Positions 55,301 through 63,138 of a stretch of 64,000 nt of DNA are shown in pieces. The notes under the pieces are model-generated. The model worked only from the letters and a program-made list of their open reading frames with translations, was not told where the DNA came from and made no database searches. The stretch lies in NCBI RefSeq assembly GCF_004764705.1, contig NZ_SHLX01000003.1:248001-312000 (forward strand), given 5' to 3'. The stretch's first letter is position 1. Each line of letters starts with the position of its first letter. The position numbers and the translations under genes were made by a program. This stretch comes from Paenibacillus cymbidii. GTDB taxonomy: Bacteria > Bacillota > Bacilli > Paenibacillales > NBRC-103111.

Positions 55301-56225
55301 CTACCAGACGAGCTTCTACGACGTGCCGCTGAAGCAGGCGCTGAAGCCGCTGGCGCTTTCGGGGTTGTTTTTCGGTATCGGGGCGGCGAGCAAGTGGATC
55401 GTCATATACGGCGGCGCGGGGTTGGCGCTTATCTTTTTCCTGGCGCTTTACGAACGGTACCGCGAATACGACGGGGCCAAACGGTTCCTGGCACGCGGCG
55501 GCAAACATAAGACGAAGGAGTCGCAAACCGCCGTCGACGACAGCCGGTCGATCGTCGAGACGTTTCCGAAGCTGGCGCTCAAAACGATTGCGTGGTGCGT
55601 GCCGTTCTTCATTGTCATTCCGCTGCTTATCTATTCGGCGGCGTTCATTCCGTACCAGACGGTTCCGGGCGAGAAGAAAGGCATCGGCCAACTGATCCAG
55701 TACCAGAAGGATATGTACGATTACCACAGCAAGCTTGTCGCCACGCACTCGTTCGGGTCGCCGTGGTACGACTGGCCGGGCATGATCAAGCCGCTCTGGT
55801 TTTACGGCGGACAGTCGACCGTGCCGGCCGGCATGACGTCGACGATCGTGACGATGGGCAACCCGGCGATCTGGTGGCTCAGCTTCCTGGCGATCCCGCT
55901 GGCGATTATTATGGCGATGCGGCTCAAGCACAAAGGCATGCTGGTCGTGCTGGTCGCGTTTTTCAGCCAGTACGTGCCGTGGATGCTGGTGACGCGGCTG
56001 ACGTTCATTTATCACTTTTTTGCGATGGTGCCGTTCCTGGTATTGTCGATCGTATTCCTGATGAAGGTGTTCGTCGACCGGAAACCGAGCCGCAAAAAGT
56101 GGGTATACGCCTACATGGCGCTTGTGTTCGTCCTGTTCGTCCTGTTCTACCCGGCGCTGTCCGGCATGACCGTCAGCAAAGATTACGTCGATTGGCTGCA
56201 TTGGGAACCGGGCTGGTATTTCTAG
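52335..56225 (+). CDS. two-module membrane glycosyltransferase (GT-C fusion) with PMT domain
   Basis: A 1296-residue fusion. Signal peptide 1-36; carbohydrate-binding-like domain 40-190 (NLLVNPGFEQGG); first GT-C membrane module about 225-650 with the acidic site HQID (D292); basic/acidic linker; F5/8-type (discoidin) domain about 736-830; second module 870-1296 of the PMT/GT39 class with the D-E site YFDEIYHA (D876, E877) and THPPLGK. Both modules use polyprenyl-phosphate sugars and act on the outer face. TTG start is uncertain (52335 or 52338). Two catalytic modules in one chain is unusual; the gene leads the glycosylation region. Confidence 0.85.
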   Translation: MLTTHASNRNRLTAAGRLAIALALLLTWAAAFALAPARAAESNLLVNPGFEQGGGTAPTGWTVDLWTPGGDASVMTATAVPGNAGAQAASIENKQANDAKWVQKVTVKPKTVYKLSGLVKAEGIGSAAKGANLSVMGVTETSVDVKDTKGEWVPLTLYGKTGSKQKELDVALRLGGYGSLNTGKAYFDELSLEELPDGAPKGAKVISFEPQKAQPAASSAGPAGPHPSAFPTLLYAAAFFVLYAIVYLFLVRQNKFERIPRFYMTQYTLAMLFGALLLRIIMASQSPGHQIDMPTFSAWAVQAAKNGLGGFYQEGMFADYPPGYVYVLYVLGKLSAGMSLAQGSAGMVLLMKLPAMLADIASAFLVYRIAAKRLAPGAAFGLSALYAFCPALLVNSALWGQIDSFFTLLLLAVILLILNKRIEWAAVLFALTVLIKPQGFIFTPVLLYALYATRSWRRITLAALYGAATFVVLVLPFAVHKKLFWIVDLYKTTLSSYPYASLNAFNLFALTGGNGIDQKIKLLFLPYSVWGTIFIVAAVALSALLYFGGKRQDAEGEAGRYFIVAASLIATVFVLGSKMHERYLFPLLLLLLFSYIFTRDRRMLKLFAGFGIVHFINVGYVYAYATYKVYWLDKMNGILMVTSLATVVLYIYFVYAAIDLLVRGRSLPVVDDEEDESPAAARKVQSGLPRAAAPLRAVTEPYPPWTRKDWTLLGILVALYTVIAMYHLGSLKSPETAWQPAKSGESFVVDLGAPQELERINSFGGIGEGKFNLEFSADKSNWADKVTVENTYTKVFYWNTQPAALTARYVRFTVETQGFTLNELSFYAKGNDKPLPIAAVDDAGVSPGLKGTVADLFDEQGESIRNPTYMNNTYFDEIYHARTAFEHLNNMKPYENTHPPLGKLLIAVGIWLFGMDPFGWRIVGTVFGIAMIPVIYAFGRRLFGKTEYAFIAAFLLTFDFMHFAQTRISTIDVYGVFFIMVMYYYMLRFYQTSFYDVPLKQALKPLALSGLFFGIGAASKWIVIYGGAGLALIFFLALYERYREYDGAKRFLARGGKHKTKESQTAVDDSRSIVETFPKLALKTIAWCVPFFIVIPLLIYSAAFIPYQTVPGEKKGIGQLIQYQKDMYDYHSKLVATHSFGSPWYDWPGMIKPLWFYGGQSTVPAGMTSTIVTMGNPAIWWLSFLAIPLAIIMAMRLKHKGMLVVLVAFFSQYVPWMLVTRLTFIYHFFAMVPFLVLSIVFLMKVFVDRKPSRKKWVYAYMALVFVLFVLFYPALSGMTVSKDYVDWLHWEPGWYF

Positions 56226-56261
56226 CGGTAATTGAGATTGGAGCAACAGGAGGACCTGCGC

Positions 56262-56687
56262 ATGAGCCGGCACAAACAAGCATTGCCGCTGCCCAAACCG
56301 GCTTTGTCCGCGGCAGTTCGGCAATTCGTCAAATTCAATCTTGTCGGCGTGGCCAACACGCTGGTCGACATGGCCGTTTACTTTGCGCTTCGCTGGCTGG
56401 GGCTGTTTTTTGCCCCGGCCCAGGTGATTTCGTACGGCTGCGGCATGCTCAACAGTTACGTGTGCAACCGGCTGTGGACGTTCGGTGACCGCAAGGAGCC
56501 CGTGCGCGGCCAGCTGTGGCGGTTTGCGCTGCTGAACGGCGCCATGCTGCTGCTGTCGATCGGGCTGCTGTATACGTTCAAGCACGTGCTGCTTTGGTCC
56601 GAGGTCCCGAGCAAAATTGCGGCGACCGGCTTCACGACGGTGATCAATTTCGCCGGAAGCAAGCTATGGGTATTCCGCGAACCGTAA
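56262..56687 (+). CDS. GtrA-like membrane protein
   Basis: A 141-residue protein with four hydrophobic segments; RQFVKFNLVGVANTLVDMAV and FNFAGSKLWVFRE-like ends (VINFAGSKLWVF) match GtrA. GtrA-type proteins flip undecaprenyl-phosphate-linked sugars for cell-wall glycosylation. ATG 56262 behind AGGAGG. It follows the large glycosyltransferase by 36 bases, so it may supply its lipid-linked sugar. Confidence 0.92.
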   Translation: MSRHKQALPLPKPALSAAVRQFVKFNLVGVANTLVDMAVYFALRWLGLFFAPAQVISYGCGMLNSYVCNRLWTFGDRKEPVRGQLWRFALLNGAMLLLSIGLLYTFKHVLLWSEVPSKIAATGFTTVINFAGSKLWVFREP

Positions 56688-56699
56688 ACAGCCGAATGG

Positions 56700-56730
56700 A
56701 TCCTGAAGCGATGCGCTTCAGGATTTTTTT
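56700..56730 (+). terminator. strong intrinsic terminator after gtrA-like gene
   Basis: ATCCTGAAGCG and CGCTTCAGGAT make a perfect 11-bp stem with an ATG loop, followed by six T. Confidence 0.95.
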
Positions 56731-56820
56731 CGTCCGTGGGACAGGAGTCCATAAGTTATTCGGCACAAGTACATATCATGGCGTAGTAAAGGTAGGGATC
56801 CCAGGGGAGGCAGGTGTGCG

Positions 56821-57924
56821 ATGTCTCATGCGTTAAGGAGCGGTGTCAACGTCATCGGCTGTATGTATGAGGAATCGGGCAGGGGGGAAGCCTGCCGCGC
56901 CATGGCAAGGTCGCTTTACTCCGCCCAAATTCCCATCAGTATGGTGAATTTTGAAGAACCCTCGTTTTATCCTAAAAAAGATAATTCCTGGGCGTTTCAA
57001 GAGTCGTTTGAGGCGGCATACAAAACCAACCTTTTTCTCATGAATGCGGATGCGCTTCAGAATGCTTTGGATCAATACCCTTTCGAGCAACAGTACAATA
57101 TCGGCTTTTGGAACTGGGAGTTCCCGGATTTTCCCGACGAACGTCTTTCTTCTTTTCACAACCTCGATGAGGTATGGATACCCAGCTCCTTTGCGGCTAC
57201 CGGGATATCGACAAAGTCGCCGGTTCCCGTCCTGGTCGTACCTCCGGCAATTGATGCCAGATGTCCCCTTCACATGGACAAAACTTTTTTTCATCTTCCA
57301 TCCGATCGCTTTTGTTTCTTGACCATGCTCAATGGCAGCGGCGACGCCAAACGCAAAAATACGGAAGCCTCGATTGAAGCGTTCAAGCTGGCTTTCTCAC
57401 GGGACCATGCGAGTGCTTCGCTTTATGTCAAAGCCGCCAATTGTACGCCCGAAACGCTGGCCAGCTTGCAGGCTCGAATCGGGGATTACCCCAACATTCA
57501 CCTTCTGCCGCATCATCTGGATCGGTATGAAACCTACGCCTTGCTCAGGTCCGCCGATTGTTTCGTGTCCCTTCACCGGGCTGAAAGCTTCGGCTTGGCC
57601 TTGGCGGAAGCGATGTACCACGGGACGCCGGTGATTGGCACCGGATGGTCGGGGAATACCGCATTCATGGATGAATCGAATTCGTGCTGCATCGATTATC
57701 AGTTGGTTCCCGCGGGTGACCATTCCGATCCCTATTCGGCATATCAGCTTTGGGCGGATCCGGATTTGTTGCATGCGGCGTATTTCATGAAAAAAATAAT
57801 GGACGACCCGATATGGGCCAGCAAAATCGCGAACAACGGCAAAGAGGCGATCGCGACCCGATATTCCCCGCGGGCTGTCGGTGCCCACATTCAGTCCCGC
57901 TTAAGGGAGCTGAAGCTCGTTTAA
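56821..57924 (+). CDS. GT4-type glycosyltransferase
   Basis: A 367-residue GT-B enzyme. The C-terminal half has the nucleotide-sugar region CFVSLHRAESFGLALAEAM (the E-x7-E motif) and a TPVIGTGWSGNTAF loop. The N-terminal half begins GVNVIGCMYEESGRGEACR, matching a bacterial family often near peptide- or sugar-modification genes. ATG 56821 behind GGGAGG. Followed by a second GT4 gene 28 bases on. Confidence 0.9.
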   Translation: MSHALRSGVNVIGCMYEESGRGEACRAMARSLYSAQIPISMVNFEEPSFYPKKDNSWAFQESFEAAYKTNLFLMNADALQNALDQYPFEQQYNIGFWNWEFPDFPDERLSSFHNLDEVWIPSSFAATGISTKSPVPVLVVPPAIDARCPLHMDKTFFHLPSDRFCFLTMLNGSGDAKRKNTEASIEAFKLAFSRDHASASLYVKAANCTPETLASLQARIGDYPNIHLLPHHLDRYETYALLRSADCFVSLHRAESFGLALAEAMYHGTPVIGTGWSGNTAFMDESNSCCIDYQLVPAGDHSDPYSAYQLWADPDLLHAAYFMKKIMDDPIWASKIANNGKEAIATRYSPRAVGAHIQSRLRELKLV

Positions 57925-57952
57925 TCCAGCATTAATAAGGAGCAAGGAACTT

Positions 57953-59449
57953 ATGCGAATTTTTATGATGACAACATATCCCCCCCGCAAGTGCGGTATT
58001 GGGGAATACGCTAAAAATACGGCAGCGGAACTCGCGCGAATCGAGCATACCGACGTCTGGATCGGCTCCCTGGTGAACGAGACGGTGGAGGAGGTACTGC
58101 CGGAAGTTGTGATTCAGATTCGACAGGACCGGTTCGACGATTACGAAAAAGTGAGTCGGCTGATCAATTGGACGGCGATCGACGTTGTGATCATCCAGCA
58201 TGAGTTCAGTTTTTACGGCGGAAACAACGGGAACTGGGTCGTGGACCTGCTGGACAGGATCAAGAAACCCGTCATTACCGTGTTTCACTCGCTCGACTAC
58301 TTCCCGCTGCCGTCCAGAGCCCCTGTCATCAGGGAAATTGTGCGCAAAAGCGCCTTTGTCGTTTCGACGACGCAGAAGGGCAAATGGATGCTGCAGCAAG
58401 ATTACGGCGCGGCAGAAGCGAGAACGCTGCACATCCCGCTGGGCGCACCGGACGCCTTGCCGCAAGAACGCGCATTATTCCGCAAGCAGTTGAACGTTGC
58501 GAACCGCACCGTCGCAATGACGTTCGGACTGTTGAATCCGTATAAAGGCATTGAACTCGTGCTGGAAGCCATCCCGGAGGTGGTGGAGAAGCACCCGGAT
58601 TTTATGTATTGGATCGTAGGAAGCACACACCCGGATCATGCTTACGGCGATAGCTATTACAACAAGCTGGTCGATCTCATCGATCAGTACGGCATTCATA
58701 ACCATGTCCGGCTTATTTCCGGTTACCAGTCGGAACAAGATTTAATCAGGCTATTGACCGCATCCGACATTTACATTAACCCATATTGGAAAATAAACGC
58801 CGTTTTCGCCAGCGCAACGATGACTTATGCGGCCCGCATGGGCAAAACCATTATTTCCAGCCCCATCGATTATTCACTGGAGCTCTTGTCCGACGGTGCG
58901 GGAATGATTTTTCCTTATGGCGACGTAGGAGCTATCGCGCGGCAGCTGAAAATGCTGTTGGCCGATCAAAAGGAACGGGAAGCGATGGGCGCCAAATTGA
59001 AACGAAAGACGTCCGAATACGGTTGGAACGACGTGGCCGCGGCTTATTGGCGTGTGATCGAACGGGCAGACGATCAAAGCTGGCGGGAAACGGACGAAAA
59101 CGAGTTTGAACGTGAACGTGAACATGAACGTGAACATGAACAACGCGGAAACGGACACGAACTAGATACGGATAACGAAACCGATCGCGTGACGCTGCCG
59201 ATCCCCCCCGTGCCGGGAGATGAGAAGAAGAACAGGCCTCGCGCGCAGTTGCCCGCCTCCCTCCAAACGGCGAGAAAAAGAAAGAAGCGGAATGCCGCCA
59301 AAAAAAAGAAGAGCCCGCGCAGCCGGCAATCCAGGAAAATCCATTCGCGTTATAAGACGGCCCGATTGGATACGATCGTTACGTTCGCTGCGAAACCGGC
59401 AGGGGTCAAAGCGCCAAAACGAAAGCGGAGACGTAGGCGCGCAGCGTAG
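57953..59449 (+). CDS. GT4-type glycosyltransferase with basic C-terminal tail
   Basis: A 498-residue enzyme. Residues 1-375 are a GT-B fold (MRIFMMTTYPPRKCGIGEYA, then NPYKGIELVLEAI and INPYWKINAVFASATMTYA). The tail from about 380 is odd: a run of Glu/Arg/His repeats (EREREHEREHEQ) encoded by a hexamer repeat, then a strongly basic segment with KRKKRNAAKKKKS and a KRKRRRRRAA end. Such tails could bind acidic wall polymers or nucleic acid. ATG 57953 behind AAGGAGCAAGG. Low GC relative to the earlier window. Confidence 0.88.
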   Translation: MRIFMMTTYPPRKCGIGEYAKNTAAELARIEHTDVWIGSLVNETVEEVLPEVVIQIRQDRFDDYEKVSRLINWTAIDVVIIQHEFSFYGGNNGNWVVDLLDRIKKPVITVFHSLDYFPLPSRAPVIREIVRKSAFVVSTTQKGKWMLQQDYGAAEARTLHIPLGAPDALPQERALFRKQLNVANRTVAMTFGLLNPYKGIELVLEAIPEVVEKHPDFMYWIVGSTHPDHAYGDSYYNKLVDLIDQYGIHNHVRLISGYQSEQDLIRLLTASDIYINPYWKINAVFASATMTYAARMGKTIISSPIDYSLELLSDGAGMIFPYGDVGAIARQLKMLLADQKEREAMGAKLKRKTSEYGWNDVAAAYWRVIERADDQSWRETDENEFEREREHEREHEQRGNGHELDTDNETDRVTLPIPPVPGDEKKNRPRAQLPASLQTARKRKKRNAAKKKKSPRSRQSRKIHSRYKTARLDTIVTFAAKPAGVKAPKRKRRRRRAA

Positions 59450-59536
59450 ACCAACATGGTGAGGAGCAGCTTCACAAGGGGCAGGAAGGAAGCATACTGC
59501 CCCGATTTGTGCGTCTGGAAGGCTTCGACCCGCGGC

Positions 59537-60670
59537 TCAGACGTCAAGAATCGAGCGGAGCGTCTTGCATACATAATGAACGGTTTCCCTGGTCATGGTC
59601 AAACCGGAAGGCAAGTTGAAGGCGTAGGGTGAGATGGCGTAACTGTTCACATTGCTTTCTTGTGCCCGAACCGCTTGCGGCAAATGCCGAAAAGCGGAAA
59701 GCGAGCTTAGCGGGTGAAAGAACGGGCGGCTATGGATGTGCTTGCCGGCAAGCAACCGAATCATCGCTTCTTTGTCGATCCCGTATTTTGCATCCACAAG
59801 CGCCGTCACCATCCAGTACGAGTTCCGCACATCAGGCGAGTCCGGATTCAACGTCACGCCCGGTATGGATCCGAGTTCCTCCAGGTACCAGGCGAAGATC
59901 TCCCGTTTCATCGCCACAAGCTCCTCGATCCGTTCGAGCTGCGCCAGACCGAGAGCGGCTTGCAGGCTGCTCATTTTGTATTTATAAGCAACCTCCTCAT
60001 TCCGGAACATCGTGTCTCCCGGCAAACGTCCGTGATCGCGCAATACGAGCGCGCGGCGGTAAATATCTTCGCTATTCGTGACCAGCATGCCGCCTTCTCC
60101 GGTCGTCATCGTTTTCGAGCCATGAAAACTGAACACGCCGGCATGTCCCAGGGAGCCTGATTTGCTGCCTTTGTATTCGCTGCCGATGGCTTCAGCGGCA
60201 TCCTCGATTACTGCGATATCGTATGCGGCGGCTATTTGTCGAATGCGGTCCATATCGGCCATATTGCCATACAAATGAACGGGGATGACGGCCTTCGTTT
60301 TATTCGTCACATGCATGGCGAAGCTTTCCGGCGACAGGCACCAGGTTCGTTCGTCAATATCGGCAAAGACAGGGGTCGCACCAACGTAACAGATTGGCGC
60401 GGCCGTGGCGATCCAGGTAATGTCCGGGACGATTACCTCGTCTCCGGGACCGACGTTGCGCGATAGCAAGGCGAGATGAATGGCCGATGTGCAGGACGGC
60501 AGGGAGATCGCATATTTCGTCCCGATGTGCGCGGCAAACGCCGTTTCGAATCGATCGTTATAGGTGTTGGCCCGATCGTACCAAGCACATCTGACGGCGT
60601 CGCATACATAATCGATTTCTTTTTGGGTAATAGAAGGCCCGGACACGGGAATGGATCGATCCGCATTCAT
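59537..60670 (-). CDS. DegT/DnrJ/EryC1-type sugar aminotransferase
   Basis: A 377-residue PLP enzyme that aminates a nucleotide keto-sugar. K186 in FHGSKTMTTGEGG binds PLP, and DITWIATAAP and EDAAEAIGSEYKG are the usual PLP-pocket strands. Closest in layout to PglE/perosamine-type enzymes. It is the third gene of a minus-strand operon behind an acetyltransferase and a CmcI-type hydroxylase or methyltransferase, 4 bases after the latter. The dehydratase that makes the keto-sugar is not in the window. Confidence 0.93.
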   Translation of the reverse strand: MNADRSIPVSGPSITQKEIDYVCDAVRCAWYDRANTYNDRFETAFAAHIGTKYAISLPSCTSAIHLALLSRNVGPGDEVIVPDITWIATAAPICYVGATPVFADIDERTWCLSPESFAMHVTNKTKAVIPVHLYGNMADMDRIRQIAAAYDIAVIEDAAEAIGSEYKGSKSGSLGHAGVFSFHGSKTMTTGEGGMLVTNSEDIYRRALVLRDHGRLPGDTMFRNEEVAYKYKMSSLQAALGLAQLERIEELVAMKREIFAWYLEELGSIPGVTLNPDSPDVRNSYWMVTALVDAKYGIDKEAMIRLLAGKHIHSRPFFHPLSSLSAFRHLPQAVRAQESNVNSYAISPYAFNLPSGLTMTRETVHYVCKTLRSILDV

Positions 60671-60674
60671 CTTG

Positions 60675-61364
60675 TTATTCCTCCACGCATTTCAAGTAGC
60701 CGTCGGGAGCTGCGGTAATCATTAATTTGCGGTTCATTTCATCGTCGATAACGAACCGCTTGTTCGTGCGCAGAAATTGATGAACGGCCGTCTTCGGATT
60801 ATCGCCGGGTCCCCATGGGCGGTCCGGGAACATCGCTTTCGGCAAATGTTCCACGACCGTATCCATGACGATCAGATAGCTTCCCGGTCCGACAAGCGGC
60901 GAGTAAAGCTGCATTTCCTGCAACACATGCGCATGCGTGTGGTGAGAATCCAGAATAACGAGCGCCCGTTCCTTTCCTTTCGCCGCGTCGTAAATGCGCT
61001 GCACGACGGCTGGATCCGTGGAGGACCCCTCAAGCAGACGAATTCGCTTGAACATGGGATGCCGCTCGATCTCTGCCCGGTTGTGCTGCCGTATGTCGAT
61101 GTCAATGCCAATGACTTGCCCGTCCCCGCCCATCAGTTCCAGCAAGGAGGCATGGAAAATCAATGAACCGCCGTGAGCGATCCCCGTCTCGACAATCAAA
61201 TCGGGCCGGACCTTCCACACAATTTCCTGCATGGCCATCACATCCTGCGGGTACTGGATGATCGGTCTGCCCAGCCAGGAAAACCGGTACGAATATTTGC
61301 GCTTGCAGCTTTCCTGGAACCATTCGCTTGTCAGCTGATGGAACGCCCGATCGTCAGATGTCAT
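60675..61364 (-). CDS. CmcI-family hydroxylase / sugar O-methyltransferase
   Basis: A 229-residue Rossmann protein: VETGIAHGGSLIFHASLLE as SAM-binding start, GIDIDIR as the acidic end of strand 2, and ILDSHHTHAHVLQE with metal-like residues. Members are annotated either cephalosporin hydroxylase or rhamnosyl O-methyltransferase; beside an aminotransferase and acetyltransferase, sugar methylation is the better guess. It overlaps the acetyltransferase gene by 11 bases. Confidence 0.86.
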   Translation of the reverse strand: MTSDDRAFHQLTSEWFQESCKRKYSYRFSWLGRPIIQYPQDVMAMQEIVWKVRPDLIVETGIAHGGSLIFHASLLELMGGDGQVIGIDIDIRQHNRAEIERHPMFKRIRLLEGSSTDPAVVQRIYDAAKGKERALVILDSHHTHAHVLQEMQLYSPLVGPGSYLIVMDTVVEHLPKAMFPDRPWGPGDNPKTAVHQFLRTNKRFVIDDEMNRKLMITAAPDGYLKCVEE

Positions 61365-62037
61365 TTGCGGTTTCCGCCACCTTTATCGTTCTTGATGGAT
61401 TGCCGGCGACAACGTGATGCGGAGGCACGTTTTGCGTGACGACGGCCCCGGCTCCGACGGTTGCGCCCCGTCCGATTTGCACGCGCGGCAAAATGACGGC
61501 ACCGGTATAAATCGTCGCATAATCCGCAATCTCAACGCATCCGGCGAGCGTCGCTCCCGGGCCGATATGAACCCCTTCACCGACGATGCATTCATGTTCG
61601 ACGATGGCGCCTGAATTCACGATGGTTTGTTTGCCAATGCGGGTCTGAACTCCGACGATGGCGCGGACCAGAATTTGGGCGCCGGACTCGACGATCGCCG
61701 ACGGAGACAAATACGAATCGGGATGAATGACCGTCAAAGGCGTAAGCCCTTTCGAAACGAGAACATCATGGATCCGGATGCGATCCCTCCCCTTGTCGCC
61801 GCCGATGGCAATCGCAAAATGCGTCGGATCGTCAGCGTCCCTTTGCCTCAGCCAGTCATCGAACGCATGGCTCGCAAACAAGGGAACGCCTGCGACCGGA
61901 GGAGTCAGCCGCTCATCGCGGTCGAACACGGCGGCAAGCGTATATCCGGCAAGGGCAAGGCATTCCCACAACACTTTGGCCTGGCCGGTGCCTCCCCATA
62001 AAATAACCTCTTTCCCGCAAGGGCGCGATCGCTTCAT
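61354..62037 (-). CDS. PglD/NeuD-type amino-sugar acetyltransferase
   Basis: A 227-residue acyltransferase with an N-terminal nucleotide-sugar-binding Rossmann part (VILWGGTGQAKVLWE, AIAIGGDKGRDRI) and a C-terminal left-handed hexapeptide helix; the catalytic histidine is in NSGAIVEHECIVGEGVHIGPG and AGNPSRTIK ends it. It should N-acetylate the amino sugar made by the aminotransferase of the same operon. It is the operon's first gene, overlapping the next by 11 bases. Confidence 0.92.
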   Translation of the reverse strand: MKRSRPCGKEVILWGGTGQAKVLWECLALAGYTLAAVFDRDERLTPPVAGVPLFASHAFDDWLRQRDADDPTHFAIAIGGDKGRDRIRIHDVLVSKGLTPLTVIHPDSYLSPSAIVESGAQILVRAIVGVQTRIGKQTIVNSGAIVEHECIVGEGVHIGPGATLAGCVEIADYATIYTGAVILPRVQIGRGATVGAGAVVTQNVPPHHVVAGNPSRTIKVAETANDI

Positions 62038-62252
62038 CAGTCGTTTACCCCTATTTCCACTATAAAGAGAATTATCTCGTAACTATTCAACAAAATATTC
62101 ATCCATTTGCCGATGGTGCCTCCCGGTCGTTGATTTAGGCTTCGCCTGTCGGAAATTTATACAAGCGGACATTACCCGCTACTAGGGCGATAGAACGGTT
62201 CGCTCTATTCCCGTCGTTCATAATCTACAAGGTGATGGGAAGGAGGAGCGGT

Positions 62253-62984
62253 ATGATCGGCGTCATGTTGACCGTGTTTAATCAATTGCAGGACACGATG
62301 CGAACGCTGGAAAGCTTCGCGCGCTGCACCCGGCTGCCTTATCGGCTTGTCATCGTCGACAACGCTTCGACGGACAAGACGGTACGCCATTTGATGCGAC
62401 GCGGATACGAGCTGATCGCGAACGAGCGATCGACCCACGGTACGGTTCGCATCAATCAGGGAATGCGGCATTTGCTTGCCAATCCGGCAAATCGCTATCT
62501 CGTGTGGATTCATAACGACATGCTGTTTTTCTCCGGTTGGCTGGAGCGGTTGATCGAACATTTGGAGCTGGATCCGTCGATCGGCAAGCTTTCTCCCGTT
62601 TTTGTCAACGACCACGACCGTGGACCTGGCGATGCGGTATTTGCGGAGCAGTGGATGTGCAAGTTCAGACACAGCTTCTATCCGGGAAACGCATGCCCGT
62701 GGATTATGAAGCGGGAAGTGTTTGAAGAGGTCGGCTGGTTTGATGAGCGGTATATCGGTGTCGGCGGCTACGAAGACTGGGATTACAACAACCGAATGAT
62801 TCAAAGAGGCTACGATGTCATGATTACGAAAGGAAGCATCGTTTGGCATCCGATGAACGGTACGCGATCCAAGTACGATGAATTCGAAGCGACCATGCAT
62901 AACCGCACCTATTATGCCAACAAATGGGGGACCGACCGCGAAATCGTATCCCACACGCCGGAAGCCGCCGCGCTTCGCCGTTAA
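62253..62984 (+). CDS. GT2-family glycosyltransferase
   Basis: A 243-residue GT-A enzyme: VMLTVFNQLQDT start, VIVDNASTDKT with the nucleotide-binding aspartates, WIHNDMLF as the DXD-like site, and GGYEDWDYNNRM as the acceptor-side ED motif. ATG 62253 behind AAGGAGGAG. It is divergent from the amino-sugar operon and precedes a surface-type propeller gene, so it probably joins sugars to a wall or spore-surface glycan. Confidence 0.92.
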   Translation: MIGVMLTVFNQLQDTMRTLESFARCTRLPYRLVIVDNASTDKTVRHLMRRGYELIANERSTHGTVRINQGMRHLLANPANRYLVWIHNDMLFFSGWLERLIEHLELDPSIGKLSPVFVNDHDRGPGDAVFAEQWMCKFRHSFYPGNACPWIMKREVFEEVGWFDERYIGVGGYEDWDYNNRMIQRGYDVMITKGSIVWHPMNGTRSKYDEFEATMHNRTYYANKWGTDREIVSHTPEAAALRR

Positions 62985-63138
62985 CTCACGATGGTAGAAA
63001 ATAGTCGAAAGAAGCATCACACTTGCCGGTTTCCATCCGGATATGTTCGGCATTTGATAGGATTAGGACGCCTGCTGCGAGGTTAATAGAGAGCTTGCAG
63101 CTCGTTCTCCAAAGTATTTCAGGAAGGAGGAATACTCG

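Noticed and set aside
54063..56585. 840-codon open frame on the minus strand
   Set aside because: Antisense to the PMT module with intact acidic sites.
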